Of a DNA stretch of 59,093 bases, positions 1-8,956 are shown in pieces. Source of the DNA: Bacteroidia bacterium (GTDB lineage: Bacteria > Bacteroidota > Bacteroidia > Bacteroidales > Azobacteroidaceae); contig BNXY01000012.1 of NCBI GenBank assembly GCA_025999935.1, forward strand, positions 1 through 59,093, read 5' to 3'. The notes beneath the pieces were generated by a model. It saw nothing but the letters and a program-made list of their open reading frames with translations, ran no database searches and had not been told where the DNA came from. Each line of letters begins with the position of its first letter. Positions within the stretch are counted from its first letter, which is position 1. A program made the position numbers and the translations under genes.

Positions 1-708
1 ATACCATAAAAACACAAAAGAGTGAACGTGCAAGGCAAATACAAAGTGATCGACAAACATTTTTTTTTGTTTGTGAAAGAAAATAAACAACTGGAAAGCA
101 AAGATCGGTATCAATAAAAAAGCCGCAAAAGGGGCTGCGGTTTTTGCATTATTGATTATCTCTTGCTTGGCAGCCTTATCCGACTTTGATCCTTTGGCGG
201 CTATTCGTTCAATGATTTTATCGAAAAGTTCATCATCTTCATCTGCAATTTCTTCATTCTCCTCTACAGTTACTTCTTTTTCGTTAAAAGTTTCTTTTTT
301 CTCTGAAGCCATATCTTTTTTGACAGTCTCAATCGCTTCTTTTGCCTCTTCTTCCTCATTCGTCCAATTTATATGGCTGGTAACCAACGCAAAAAACAAA
401 ATCGTAATGAACCAGAAAAGTTTGGCCGGATGCACATAACTGACTACACGCCCTTTGGAAAATTCCACCGACAACTTTCCGGGAAAGAAAAGCAGGTATT
501 TGAGGGTAACCAAAATCTTATTGTCCAGACAAAAGATATTCTCGATGGCATTGGAAACCAATTCCTTTACGGAACGATGCACCCCTGCGAACAAGTCTTG
601 CCCGCAATTATGGCAATAACGGGAAATTAAGGGCGTTCCGCAATTTCGGCATACAGCGTGTACCGGAATGGACTTTCTTCTTTTTCTGCGGGAAAACAAG
701 TTTGACAT
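1..708 (-). CDS. DUF3667-like zinc-ribbon membrane protein (partial)
   Basis: The minus strand is open from an ATG at 706-708 to the window edge, so the C-terminus is missing; about 236 residues are visible. The N-terminus is basic (MSNLFSRRKRRKS) and carries two CxxC pairs (CRNCGTPL and CHNCGQDL, residues 20-40) that form a zinc ribbon. A conserved segment follows (LDNKILVTLKYLLFFPGKL, then VHPAKLFWFITILFF), then a membrane helix, a long acidic Glu/Lys-rich stretch and a second helix near the edge. This order matches the Bacteroidota DUF3667 family of inner-membrane proteins of unknown function. The acidic insert between the helices is long and probably extramembrane. The family call is fairly safe; no role can be given. 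Confidence 0.75.
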   Translation of the reverse strand, partial: MSNLFSRRKRRKSIPVHAVCRNCGTPLISRYCHNCGQDLFAGVHRSVKELVSNAIENIFCLDNKILVTLKYLLFFPGKLSVEFSKGRVVSYVHPAKLFWFITILFFALVTSHINWTNEEEEAKEAIETVKKDMASEKKETFNEKEVTVEENEEIADEDDELFDKIIERIAAKGSKSDKAAKQEIINNAKTAAPFAAFLLIPIFAFQLFIFFHKQKKMFVDHFVFALHVHSFVFLWY

Positions 709-723
709 AAGGGCTTTCTATTA

Positions 724-756
724 AAACCTGTTAGGTCTTCAAGACCTAACAGGTTT
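724..756. repeat. Palindromic repeat, copy 1 (probable terminator hairpin)
   Basis: AAACCTGTTAGGTCTT at 724-739 is followed after one base by its exact reverse complement at 741-756. It lies between argF' and the DUF3667 gene, both on the minus strand, so it would fold in the transcript just after the argF' stop. A second copy with one arm mismatch is at 11266-11301, which makes it a dispersed repeat rather than a one-off terminator. Confidence 0.75.
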
Positions 757-765
757 ATTTATCAT

Positions 766-1719
766 TCACAGTTCAGATAACATCCTTTTCAACACCACTT
801 CGCAGGATATTTCGCGATTGGCCGCCTCTTGAATCACAATTGATTTTGGGCTTTCAATCACTTCGTCCGTGACAATCATGTTGCGGCGAACCGGCAGGCA
901 GTGCATGAAAAAAGCATCATTTGTCAATTGCATTTTGGCCGTATCGACCGTCCAACTGCGGTCTTTGCTCAAAATTTGTCCGTAATGCGCGTCTTCAAAT
1001 GCCGACCAGTTCTTGGCATAGATGAAATCGGCTCCTTCAAAAGCTTTGTTTTGATTGTATTCCACTTTTGCCCCGCGCACAAATTGCGGGTCTAATTCGT
1101 AACCTTCGGGATGGGTAATCACAAAATCCACATCGGCTTCGTTCATGAAATCGGCGAAAGAATTGGGAACGGCCTGTGGTAAAGCTTTCGGATGAGGCGC
1201 CCACGACAACACCACTTTCGGGCGCGCCTTGGTCTTAAATTCTTCAATCGTAATCAAATCGGCAAAAGCCTGCAACGGATGGGTGGTCGCCCCTTCCATG
1301 CTGAATACCGGACGTCCGGAATATTGGATAAACTGATTGAGTATCTTTTCGTTATAATCGTCCTGCTTGTTCTCGAACTGCGCAAAAGAACGCACGCCAA
1401 TAATGTCGCAATAAGACCCCATCACCGGAATCGCTTCCAAGATATGTTCGGTTTTGTCGCCGTCCATGACTACGCCCCGTTCGGTTTCCAAACGCCATGC
1501 GCCTTGGTTGACATCCAATACGATAACATTCATTCCCAAATTCATGGCGGCTTTTTGCGTACTCAATCGCGTACGCAAACTTGAATTGAAAAATACGGCC
1601 AACAAGGTTTTGTTTTCGCCCAAAGCCTTGTAGGCAAACCGGTTTTTCTTTACTTCAAGCGCTTCTTTAACAGCAACATTCAAGTCGCCTAAATCTTTTA
1701 CAGTTTTAAATACTTTCAT
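766..1719 (-). CDS. argF': N-succinylornithine/N-acetylornithine carbamoyltransferase
   Basis: Transfers the carbamoyl group of carbamoyl phosphate to an N-acylated ornithine in the acylated arginine pathway of Bacteroidota; cytoplasmic. The 317-residue protein has the carbamoyl-phosphate loop in the diverged form FFNSSLRTRLS (43-53) instead of the STRTR of ordinary ornithine transcarbamylases, and the C-terminal HCLPVRRN motif. In the Bacteroides fragilis enzyme residue 90 is Pro (succinylornithine-specific), while Xanthomonas has Glu at the matching site (acetylornithine-specific). Here residue 90 is Thr (MDGDKTEH), which argues for the succinyl form by inference. It lies 62 bp downstream of proA on the same strand, as in Bacteroidota arginine/proline operons. 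Confidence 0.92.
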   Translation of the reverse strand: MKVFKTVKDLGDLNVAVKEALEVKKNRFAYKALGENKTLLAVFFNSSLRTRLSTQKAAMNLGMNVIVLDVNQGAWRLETERGVVMDGDKTEHILEAIPVMGSYCDIIGVRSFAQFENKQDDYNEKILNQFIQYSGRPVFSMEGATTHPLQAFADLITIEEFKTKARPKVVLSWAPHPKALPQAVPNSFADFMNEADVDFVITHPEGYELDPQFVRGAKVEYNQNKAFEGADFIYAKNWSAFEDAHYGQILSKDRSWTVDTAKMQLTNDAFFMHCLPVRRNMIVTDEVIESPKSIVIQEAANREISCEVVLKRMLSEL

Positions 1720-1734
1720 AATTTTATTAATTGA

Positions 1735-1787
1735 GAGTTGAAAGTTGAGAGTTGAGAATTAAAAAAACCAACTCTCAACTCTCAACT
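1735..1787. repeat. Inverted GAGAGTT-type simple repeats between proA and argF'
   Basis: Short direct repeats of GAGAGTTG are followed by their complement. AGTTGAGAGTTGAG (1743-1756) pairs perfectly with CTCAACTCTCAACT (1774-1787) around an A-rich 17-nt loop. The right arm overlaps the proA stop codon. It can form a strong hairpin in the proA-argF' transcript. Similar low-complexity units are at 23357-23380 and 56991-57058. Confidence 0.7.
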
Positions 1788-3032
1788 ATTTCTAATTTGT
1801 CCTGTTCCTTTGATAATCCATTTATAGCTTGTTAATTCTTCCAAAGCCATGGGGCCGCGGGCGTGCAATTTCTGCGTACTGATGCCGATTTCCGCTCCTA
1901 ATCCGAATTGGGCGCCATCGGTAAATGCCGTTGATACGTTTTCGTAAACGCAGGCGGCATCGACTCGCTTTTGAAACACAATCGCCGTTGTCGGATTTTC
2001 GGAAATGATACATTCGCTGTGTTTGGAACTGTAACGGGCGATGTGTTCCAAGGCTTCTTCCAAGTTAGCAACCGTTTTGATACTCATTTTATAATCTAAA
2101 AATTCAGTTCCGAAACTGAATTCGGCGGCCGGTTGCAATAAATCTGCCGGATACTGTCCGGATAACGCTTGATATGCTTTTTCGTCGGCATAAATAATGA
2201 CTTGGCTTTCGGGTAATTTTCCGCAAATGAAAGGCAAATCGGCCGATCGTTCCTCGTGAATAATCAGGCAATCCAAAGCGTTGCAAACACTTACGCGCCG
2301 CGTTTTGGCGTTGTTGACAATTGCTTGCCCGATTTCCTTGTTTCCGTCGATATCGAAATAGGTATGGCAAATGCCTGCGCCGGTTTCAATGACCGGAATC
2401 TTCGTATTTTTCCGGACAAAATCAATCAAACTTTGGCTGCCGCGGGGAATAATCAAATCCACAATTCCTTCGGCCTGCAACAAAGCGGCGGTCGCTTCCC
2501 GTTCGGAAGGCAGCAAGGTGCAACATTCAACCGGAACGTGATGCGATGCCAATACTTCTTGTATAATCTTCACAATAGCGGCATTGGAAAATTCCGCATC
2601 CGAACCGCCTTTCAGAATGCAAACATTCCCCGATTTGAAACAGAGAGAAAATACATCCAAACTCACATTGGGACGGGCTTCGTAAATAATGCCTATCAAA
2701 CCGAACGGCACACTGATTTTTGTAATTTTCATCCCATTGGGGCGGGTGGTTTCTTTCAATATCCGCCCAACCGGAGATGGTAATTCCGTAACATTCTTCA
2801 AATCAGCCACAATCCCTTCGATACGTTCGGGAGTCAGTTTCAGCCGGTCGTATCGATAATCAGTTGGAGACATCCGGTCTAAATCTTTCTGATTTTCGGA
2901 AAGAATTTTGTCTGTTCCTTCCAAAATTTTTTCGCCGATAGAAAATAAAATTTCATTTGCCATTTTATCGGGAAGAGAAGATAAAACAGCGCTTGCTTTC
3001 TGTGCTTTTTCAAAAAAAACGGAATAATGCAT
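1782..3032 (-). CDS. proA: Gamma-glutamyl phosphate reductase
   Basis: NADPH-dependent reduction of gamma-glutamyl phosphate to glutamate semialdehyde in proline synthesis; cytoplasmic aldehyde-dehydrogenase fold. The start is placed at the ATG at 3032 ([14 protein letters not shown]), giving 416 residues, the usual length; the frame is open 11 codons further but without family similarity. Visible family motifs are [16 protein letters not shown], the cofactor-loop [27 protein letters not shown], the catalytic-cysteine region [15 protein letters not shown], and the C-terminal [17 protein letters not shown]. It is followed at 62 bp by argF', consistent with one transcription unit. No proB is visible in the window. 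Confidence 0.95.
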   Translation of the reverse strand: MHYSVFFEKAQKASAVLSSLPDKMANEILFSIGEKILEGTDKILSENQKDLDRMSPTDYRYDRLKLTPERIEGIVADLKNVTELPSPVGRILKETTRPNGMKITKISVPFGLIGIIYEARPNVSLDVFSLCFKSGNVCILKGGSDAEFSNAAIVKIIQEVLASHHVPVECCTLLPSEREATAALLQAEGIVDLIIPRGSQSLIDFVRKNTKIPVIETGAGICHTYFDIDGNKEIGQAIVNNAKTRRVSVCNALDCLIIHEERSADLPFICGKLPESQVIIYADEKAYQALSGQYPADLLQPAAEFSFGTEFLDYKMSIKTVANLEEALEHIARYSSKHSECIISENPTTAIVFQKRVDAACVYENVSTAFTDGAQFGLGAEIGISTQKLHARGPMALEELTSYKWIIKGTGQIRNS

Positions 3033-3081
3033 GCAAATACGATTTATTTTTCGACAAAAGTACATATTTTATCTGATTTTT

Positions 3082-3111
3082 TTTGTTTTTGAAATAAATA
3101 ATCTATTTTTG
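3082..3111 (+). promoter_or_regulatory. Bacteroidota-type promoter for the small barrel gene
   Basis: TTTG at 3082-3085 (-33 element) and TATTTTTG at 3104-3111 (-7 element, consensus TAnnTTTG) are 18 bp apart. This implies a leader of about 100 nt before the ATG at 3216. The match is good for the phylum but was found by eye. Confidence 0.5.
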
Positions 3112-3215
3112 TAGCCGGATAATTGATTTTCCGTACACTCTTCATAATTAAAGAAAGAAAATTATTCAGCGGGAATACCGATGCCCCTATTAAGTAGGTA
3201 ATAAATTTTTATTGT

Positions 3216-3746
3216 ATGAAAAAAATTATTTTTTTCGTTTTGTTGTTTTGCTTAAGTTTCAACATGGGAATTTTTGCGCAGGTGTTTTCTAAAGGAGATA
3301 AAGTGGTTAATTTGGGTGTTGGAATTATACCTTATGTTAACTATTCGGGTTATTCAAATAAAGTTTTGCCTATTTCCGGTTCGTTTGAATACGGACTTTT
3401 CGACAACTTGTTTGATGAACACTCAGCCATAGGGGTAGGGGGTTATATCGCTTATACTTCTTGGGAAAGTAAAGGCCAAAATGATTGGACGGTTAGTGAT
3501 TTTATACTTGGAGCCAGAGGCGCTTTTCACTATCAATTTGTGGATAAATTGGATACTTATGCCGGCGTAATGTTTGGGTACGATGTTGTAAGTTATTCGG
3601 AGGCGCATCAAGACATAGCCGGAAGTGGCGTTGCTTCTTCTTTTTTCACAGGTGCAAGATACTACTTCACAGATAATTTAGCTGCATTTGGAGAACTTGG
3701 ATACGGTGTTGCCGCGTTACAGTTGGGTGTTTCCTTCAAATTTTAA
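3216..3746 (+). CDS. Small outer-membrane beta-barrel protein
   Basis: The 176-residue protein has a clear signal peptide (MKKIIFFVLLFCLSFNMGIFA, cleaved before QVF). The rest shows alternating aromatic/Gly strands typical of an eight-strand barrel of the OmpW/porin-like type: KVVNLGVGIIPYV, AIGVGGYIAYTSW, FILGARGAFHYQF, TYAGVMFGYDVVSY, ASSFFTGARYYF, LAAFGELGYGVAALQLGVSFKF. The last residue is Phe, as expected for a barrel inserted by BAM. The downstream GH92 lipoprotein starts 26 bp later, so they may be co-transcribed, but no functional link is visible. Function unknown. Confidence 0.75.
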   Translation: MKKIIFFVLLFCLSFNMGIFAQVFSKGDKVVNLGVGIIPYVNYSGYSNKVLPISGSFEYGLFDNLFDEHSAIGVGGYIAYTSWESKGQNDWTVSDFILGARGAFHYQFVDKLDTYAGVMFGYDVVSYSEAHQDIAGSGVASSFFTGARYYFTDNLAAFGELGYGVAALQLGVSFKF

Positions 3747-3772
3747 TTTTTTATTTGTATAAATATACAAGC

Positions 3773-6007
3773 ATGAATATTCATAAGGATTTTCTTCTGT
3801 TTTTCATCTTTTTATTTCTATTTTCTTGTTCAAAAGAAGAGATAGATTTAACAACATCTGTTAATCCTTTTATAGGAACCGGTGGACATGGTCATACGTA
3901 TCCGGGTGCGGTTGTTCCGCATGGCCTTGTCCAACTCAGTCCGGATACCCGTACTTCCGGATGGGATGCCTGTTCCGGGTATTATTATGAAGATACCTCT
4001 TTAATCGGATTTAGCCACACCCATTTGAGTGGGACCGGAATCGGCGATTTGGGCGATATTCTGTTTTTGCCTTATACGAATGAATTGCAATTGATTATAC
4101 CGAATGGAGAAGACAAAAAACCGCGATTTGGCTCTTCTTTTTCTCATGAAAAAGAAAAAGCAAGTCCGGGTTATTATCAGGTTTATCTCAATGATTATGA
4201 TATTGACGCGGAACTGACGGCTACCCTTCATGCCGGTTTTCATCGCTACACATTTCCAAAATCAGATTATCCCGGTATATTTATTGATTTATCAAGAACC
4301 ATCCAAGACCGGAGATTGATAAACTCGGAAATCAATGTAATCAATGACCGGGAGATACAGGGAATGAAACAAGTAAGAGGTTGGGCGCCGAATCGTTATG
4401 TCTATTTTTATGCCCAATTTTCAGAACCATTCACTTACGTCTTGGAAGAAAATGAAAAGGCGTATTTAAAATTCAACAAAACAGATAAAGGCAAGCAAAT
4501 ATTAGCCAAAGTAGGCATTTCTTTTGTGGATTATGCCGGGGCCAAAAACAATCTCCAATCGGAAATTGCAGATTGGAACTTCGAGCAAGTAAAAAAGAAC
4601 GCTCATGATGTATGGAATAAAGAATTAAGTAAAATCGCCATTACCACTTCGGATGATAAAAACCGCAATATTTTCTATACAGCCCTGTATCATACAGCAT
4701 TAGAGCCGGTTATCAGTTCGGATGCAGACGGAAGATACCGGACTATGGACAGCCGAATTGCGGAAGATAAAGATTATCTGAACTATTCCATCTTTTCGCT
4801 TTGGGATACATTTCGTGCTTTACATCCCTTGAATACCATCATTTCTTCCGCCGAAAACCAAGCCATGATTCGCTCTTTGATTCGCAAATACGATGAAGGC
4901 GGATTGCTGCCTATGTGGGAATTAAATTCCAATTACACCGGCTGCATGATTGGATATCATGCTGTTCCGGTTATTGTGGATTCTTATGTAAAAGGCGAAC
5001 AAGATTTTGATGTGCAAAAAGCCTATTTAGCCGTTAAAAAATCGGCTTCTTACGATACGGTAAATGTATCTCCAACGATAAATAGAAGTATTTTACACAA
5101 CAATCTGATGCCGGTAGGCAAACAATATAAAAATACCACCGGGTATATTCCGGCCGATATAGAAACCCAATCGGTCGCCCGCGGTTTGGAGTACGCTTAC
5201 GATGATTGGCTCATTGCACAGTTGGCATTAGAATTGGGTTTTGATGCCGATTTTGCGCATTATACGGAGCTAAGCAAGCTTTACAAAAACTATTACGATT
5301 CGGAAAGCGGATTCATGCGAGGAAAAATGCTGAATGGTTCATGGCGAACCCCTTTCGACCCGCGCCATTCCGACCACAACAACGATGATTATTGCGAAGG
5401 AAATGCTTGGCAATGGACTTGGTTCGTCCCGCACGATGTACAAGGTTTAGCTACTTTAATGGGTGGAAAAGAACGGTTTATCCAAAAGTTGGATTCCTTG
5501 TTCAGCATATCTTCCGAAGTGACGGGCGAAAATGCCTCTGCTGATATTTCCGGATTAATCGGACAGTATGCCCATGGTAATGAGCCGAGCCACCAAACCA
5601 TTCATATTTATAATTTGATGGGGCAAGCGTATAAAACCCAGGAGTTGGTAGATGAAGTTTTGCAAACGCTTTATTTTGATGCACCCAATGGTTTGTCGGG
5701 CAATGAAGACTGCGGCGAAATGTCGGCATGGTACGTTTTGAACAGTATGGGATTCTATTCCTATTGTCCCGGAATACCTTGCTATTCTATTGGCAGACCT
5801 TTGTTTGACGAGGTAAAGATAAACTTGGAAAACGGAAAAATATTCACGATTCGCACCCTCAACAACAGTAGCGCCAACAAATACATCCAATCCGCCCGGT
5901 TAAACGGGAAAAGCATAGATGGCGCACTTTTCTTCTCCCACCAAGAGTTGATGGAAGGAGGATTGCTCGAAATAACGATGGGGGACAAGCCGGATTTACG
6001 TGATTAG
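3773..6007 (+). CDS. GH92 family alpha-mannosidase lipoprotein
   Basis: Exo-acting, calcium-dependent alpha-mannosidase (GH92) that trims mannose from glycans; the lipobox (FLFSCSKE) predicts a membrane-anchored, probably surface or periplasmic enzyme. The ATG at 3773 (MNIHKDFLLFF) gives a canonical lipoprotein signal; the frame opens at 3755 but adds only six residues. Family landmarks in order: VNPFIGTGGHGHTYPGAVVP near the N-terminus, SHTHLSGTGIGDLGD, FSLWDTFRALHPL, YCEGNAWQWTW (catalytic acid region), YAHGNEPSHQ and GNEDCGEMSAWYVLNSMGFY. Length (744 aa) is normal. It stands alone, without SusC/D, about 14 kb from the large locus that contains two more GH92 domains. Confidence 0.93.
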   Translation: MNIHKDFLLFFIFLFLFSCSKEEIDLTTSVNPFIGTGGHGHTYPGAVVPHGLVQLSPDTRTSGWDACSGYYYEDTSLIGFSHTHLSGTGIGDLGDILFLPYTNELQLIIPNGEDKKPRFGSSFSHEKEKASPGYYQVYLNDYDIDAELTATLHAGFHRYTFPKSDYPGIFIDLSRTIQDRRLINSEINVINDREIQGMKQVRGWAPNRYVYFYAQFSEPFTYVLEENEKAYLKFNKTDKGKQILAKVGISFVDYAGAKNNLQSEIADWNFEQVKKNAHDVWNKELSKIAITTSDDKNRNIFYTALYHTALEPVISSDADGRYRTMDSRIAEDKDYLNYSIFSLWDTFRALHPLNTIISSAENQAMIRSLIRKYDEGGLLPMWELNSNYTGCMIGYHAVPVIVDSYVKGEQDFDVQKAYLAVKKSASYDTVNVSPTINRSILHNNLMPVGKQYKNTTGYIPADIETQSVARGLEYAYDDWLIAQLALELGFDADFAHYTELSKLYKNYYDSESGFMRGKMLNGSWRTPFDPRHSDHNNDDYCEGNAWQWTWFVPHDVQGLATLMGGKERFIQKLDSLFSISSEVTGENASADISGLIGQYAHGNEPSHQTIHIYNLMGQAYKTQELVDEVLQTLYFDAPNGLSGNEDCGEMSAWYVLNSMGFYSYCPGIPCYSIGRPLFDEVKINLENGKIFTIRTLNNSSANKYIQSARLNGKSIDGALFFSHQELMEGGLLEITMGDKPDLRD

Positions 6008-6177
6008 GATTTTATTTGGTACTTGCCACTGTTCCATACCCACCAAAGTGTCCAAACCTTGCGGAAAGCCGTTGATGAAATAATCACACCGAGAACGAAC
6101 GATACCGTAAGTACCGGATAATCTTCCTGAATAATCTTCTTTAGCCATTCGTATTTTTCTTTTTTTTCGGATGCCAT
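6004..6177 (-). CDS. Small hypothetical membrane protein
   Basis: A 57-residue frame starting MASEKKEKYEWLKK, with a charged N-terminus followed by one hydrophobic segment (YPVLTVSFVLGVIISSTAF) and a Trp-rich tail. It converges on the GH92 gene, overlapping its stop by 4 bp. It is not antisense to anything else, and its composition looks like a real single-pass protein, but I recognise no family. It could also be spurious. Confidence 0.35.
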   Translation of the reverse strand: MASEKKEKYEWLKKIIQEDYPVLTVSFVLGVIISSTAFRKVWTLWWVWNSGKYQIKS

Positions 6178-6292
6178 TTTTACAAATGACAACATGAAGA
6201 ATAACAGGCGTTTAAACCACTTTCAAAAAGCAAACAATCCACAAGCTATACAAAGAGACCAAAAATAGGCGGAATTATTTATTTTGAGGAAT

Positions 6293-7027
6293 TTATTCAT
6301 TTTTTAATGCTTCTTTTTCATTGAATAACTCAAAATAACGCCGCAATTCATTCTCAACCTCTTTGTTATCATTGTTCCTGTCTTTGGCTATCCGGCCTTT
6401 TTCCATCAAAATAACTCTTGATGATAAGTTGATGATATGTTCTATATTATGGCTGGAAACGAGAATTGTTGTTTTGTGTATTGTATTCAATTCTTTCAAA
6501 AGTCTTTTTAATTCGAATTGGGATGTCGGATCTAAAAAATTAAACGGTTCATCCAATATAAGGATTTCCGGGTGAATGATCATGGCTGACACAATCCCGA
6601 CTTTTTGCTTATTTCCCGATGATAATTCATGAATATACTTTTCATTACCCGTAATTTCATCCGTCATCAATTTATTAAAAACAATTTTCCGTTTATCAAT
6701 CTCGGCTTTAGATAAACGATATGCTTCTCCTGTAAAATACAGAAATTCTTTCGCGGTTAAAAATTCTAATAAAAAGTTAGTATCCAAATAGGAGCCTGTT
6801 ACTTTTTTCCAACAATCATCCTTCGAGACTACTGTCCCGTTCAAACTTACCGTTCCTTTTGTAGCTTTGATTAAATCTAAGCACAACCGGAGTAAGGTGG
6901 TTTTTCCGGCGCCATTGTTTCCTACAACGCCCACTATTTCACCTTGATAAATATTTAGTAAGGGAATATCAACAACCGGAACGTTGTTGTATGCTTTTTT
7001 CAGATTTGTTATATTTATAGCCTTCAT
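6293..7027 (-). CDS. ABC transporter ATPase, module A
   Basis: A 244-residue stand-alone nucleotide-binding subunit. Walker A is GNNGAGKTT (about 37-45), the signature is LSSGNKQKVG, Walker B is ILILDEPFNFLD and the switch His is in VSSHNIEH. It starts 4 bp after the stop of the DUF5687-like membrane protein, so the two almost certainly form one transporter. The closest relative in the window is the ATPase of module B (8930-9646), with the same EPFNFLDP..Q stretch. No C39 peptidase domain is present, so it cannot itself cleave a double-glycine leader. With a leader-peptide gene at the head of the operon, a role in export of, or self-protection from, that peptide is inferred. Confidence 0.9.
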   Translation of the reverse strand: MKAINITNLKKAYNNVPVVDIPLLNIYQGEIVGVVGNNGAGKTTLLRLCLDLIKATKGTVSLNGTVVSKDDCWKKVTGSYLDTNFLLEFLTAKEFLYFTGEAYRLSKAEIDKRKIVFNKLMTDEITGNEKYIHELSSGNKQKVGIVSAMIIHPEILILDEPFNFLDPTSQFELKRLLKELNTIHKTTILVSSHNIEHIINLSSRVILMEKGRIAKDRNNDNKEVENELRRYFELFNEKEALKNE

Positions 7028-7031
7028 ACTA

Positions 7032-8438
7032 TTAATTTTTTCGTAAATTTTCCATTATCCGATATTTTCTTTGCATGAATTTTTTGTATAAATAATCAAT
7101 CCAGTGGGAGTATGTCATAACCGTAATCAGGCTGATTGAAAGAATAATATAACAACCGGTTGTTGAAAAAAAGTAAATAATAGCAGCACATCCGAATAAG
7201 GAGGCGCCGGAAATAAACCCTGTCACTGTTTGTACGAATGTCTTTTCGATTTTAAAATCCGGCTGAATGGGAAACAAGTCAAACCTTTTCGCAAATAAAA
7301 TATTATGCAACAGCAGTAGCGCCATCGGACCGGATGTATAGAAATACAATGATATTAAAGGCAACAAGTTTGATTTGTCATACATTGTTATGAAAATCAA
7401 CAGAATTAGAAAAATAATGGTTGTTATTATAATATGTATATAAAAAGAGCTGAATAATAGCGATTTGATTGAAATGGGCTTCGTATAGATTCCATCGAAA
7501 TAATTTGAACTTAAATAGATGGTAAACGGTAGCATAACAAATGTGTAAATACCCAAAAATATTCCAAATCCAATTATCTTCAGATCAAAAGTTATAAAGA
7601 ATACTATTCCTGCCATTGCATAAGAAACCATTAGAATTGGAAATTTCTTAAATACACTACAACGGAAATATTTTATTAACAATATTTTGCTGAAAATATT
7701 TGATGAAATAAGTCTTGAATTAAAGTCGTAAATAGTTTTGTGAATCAATTGATTTCCCTCATATACCTGATATAGCTCCTGTTTAATTACATAAAAGTAG
7801 CCCGGAATCAAAAGCGCGGTGCCAGTCAGTAATACGACAATAGAGTAACTGTTATCAAGAAAATTTGAATACGAAAAAACAGTCGCGGTTCGATAAAACC
7901 AAACAAGAATGATGCTGTATGCAAGCACAATGCTCAAGGTCGTAATCAAAAATAACTTGTATCTGATACAGAAATATATAATTATTCTTGTCAATAGATT
8001 CAATAAAAAACCCATTAGAGATAAACAGATAAATAAAAAAACGTATGTTTTGATTGAGCTTTCAATTGTATTCGACAAAAACAGCACAGAACCAACGAGT
8101 GGAAACAAAATAAAATTGAACACGGAAAACAACTCTCTTACTAAAATATAATTTCTAATCTTGGAAACGGTTAATTTGGTAATATATGGAACCAAGGCAT
8201 ATTGCTTTTCTTTTTTGAAAAGAAAAATAAACAAAAAAAATGCAATAATAGCCAGTTGTTCATAAACAGATTGTGTCAAATATCTCCGGTCTATAAACTG
8301 CCATGCTATCATGCCTCCTGCAACACATCCTGAGAAGTAATAAACGCTTTTTCCTAATTGATACAACGGAAGGAAATACAAAAAAACGCCATATTTACTT
8401 TGCATCAACTTCATTTGTATTTTAAGAATCGTGTTCAT
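7032..8438 (-). CDS. DUF5687-like ABC permease, module A
   Basis: A 468-residue integral membrane protein with about 10-12 hydrophobic helices and basic loops (FKKEKQYALVPYITKLTVSKIRNYIL near 75-100; KYRIMENLRKN at the end). Architecture and neighbour (an ATPase 4 bp downstream) fit the Bacteroidota DUF5687 family, thought to be ABC-2-type permease parts. The N- and C-terminal halves align with the two separate membrane proteins of module B. The ATG at 8438 lies inside the leader-peptide gene (17-nt overlap); an ATG at 8414 would start just after its stop. Either way, translation is probably coupled to the peptide gene. Confidence 0.8.
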   Translation of the reverse strand: MNTILKIQMKLMQSKYGVFLYFLPLYQLGKSVYYFSGCVAGGMIAWQFIDRRYLTQSVYEQLAIIAFFLFIFLFKKEKQYALVPYITKLTVSKIRNYILVRELFSVFNFILFPLVGSVLFLSNTIESSIKTYVFLFICLSLMGFLLNLLTRIIIYFCIRYKLFLITTLSIVLAYSIILVWFYRTATVFSYSNFLDNSYSIVVLLTGTALLIPGYFYVIKQELYQVYEGNQLIHKTIYDFNSRLISSNIFSKILLIKYFRCSVFKKFPILMVSYAMAGIVFFITFDLKIIGFGIFLGIYTFVMLPFTIYLSSNYFDGIYTKPISIKSLLFSSFYIHIIITTIIFLILLIFITMYDKSNLLPLISLYFYTSGPMALLLLHNILFAKRFDLFPIQPDFKIEKTFVQTVTGFISGASLFGCAAIIYFFSTTGCYIILSISLITVMTYSHWIDYLYKKFMQRKYRIMENLRKN

Positions 8439-8526
8439 GCGTTGATGTTTTTAATATGCCGACAACACACGGCCTAACTGTACCGCCATTAATCACTTCC
8501 ATTTGCGTAAAATCCATCTTTTTCAT
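8422..8526 (-). CDS. Double-glycine leader peptide A (bacteriocin-like)
   Basis: A 34-residue peptide. Residues 1-15 are MKKMDFTQMEVINGG, a Bacteroidota double-glycine leader with hydrophobic positions F6, M9 and V11/I12 before GG. The predicted mature peptide is 19 residues (from T16), with a single Cys at 20 and a His/Glu/Asp-rich end (THEHDS). Support: the leader is nearly the same as that of peptide B (11022-11156), although the cores are unrelated; the gene heads the permease-ATPase operon; and the upstream 30 nt are identical in both genes. Leader cleavage would need a C39-type peptidase, not found in the window. Mature function (toxin, pheromone, modified peptide) is unknown. Confidence 0.78.
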   Translation of the reverse strand: MKKMDFTQMEVINGGTVRPCVVGILKTSTHEHDS

Positions 8527-8541
8527 TTTAATAACAATTTA

Positions 8542-8549
8542 CAAAATTA
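8542..8549 (-). promoter_or_regulatory. -7 promoter element, peptide A operon
   Basis: On the minus strand TAATTTTG (TAnnTTTG) ends 15 nt before the peptide A ATG, giving a very short leader. The same element with the same spacing is upstream of peptide B. No clear -33 TTTG is seen, suggesting help from an activator. Confidence 0.5.
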
Positions 8550-8569
8550 AACATTAAATTTGATTTATA

Positions 8570-8589
8570 AATATTCCACGTGAAATATT
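8570..8589. promoter_or_regulatory. Near-perfect palindrome around CACGTG upstream of peptide A
   Basis: AATATTC-CACGTG-AAATATT is an almost complete inverted repeat (one mismatched pair) centred about 30 bp upstream of the -7 box of the peptide A operon. This is a position where a regulator could bind. It is absent upstream of peptide B. The operator role is inferred. Confidence 0.3.
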
Positions 8590-8645
8590 GGGAGATTTGT
8601 CGTACACCCGTTCCATTACAATTTTTTATTTTTCAAAATAATTTT

Positions 8646-8956
8646 GTTACTACTCAGCTTCTCTCTAAATAATAATTTAACGCAAAGGGGAAGACCGAAG
8701 GTCTTTAATGTGAATAACCCCCAGTGAAGCGAAGCGACTGGGGGTAAAGAGACAGCTCTCTCTCGCCCTCAACGCCGATAGGTGTTGAACATGCTCGTTA
8801 ATGAATGAATTACTTCAACCCACTTCGGGGTTGAGGGAGTGTGTGTGTCCATTACCACCCCCAGTTGCTACGCTTCACTGGGGGTTATTCATATTTAAGA
8901 CCTCCGGTCTTCCCCTTTGCGTTAAATTATTATTTAGAGAGGAGCTGAGTAGTAAC
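8646..8956. mobile_element. Miniature inverted-repeat element 1 (311 bp, 8-bp TSD)
   Basis: The ends are GTTACTACTCAGC at 8646-8658 and its complement at 8944-8956. Long imperfect inverted arms (about 100 bp) include GC-rich hairpins with CCCCCAGT/ACTGGGGG stems (8717-8745 and 8857-8885). The direct repeat ATAATTTT flanks both sides (8638-8645 and 8957-8964), proving transposition. There is no transposase; it must be moved in trans. A TIR starting GT..A plus an 8-bp target duplication recalls IS66-type ends, but this is a weak inference. The right end lies inside the ATPase B gene. Element 2 (16708-16808) shares the termini. Confidence 0.88.

Noticed and set aside
152..630. Plus-strand frames at 152-439 and 373-630
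   Set aside because: They are antisense to the DUF3667 gene, which has a clear family pattern; the plus-strand frames have none.
8646..8956. Structured non-coding RNA gene
   Set aside because: The strong folding is fully explained by the inverted arms of a transposed element with perfect target duplication; no promoter points into it.
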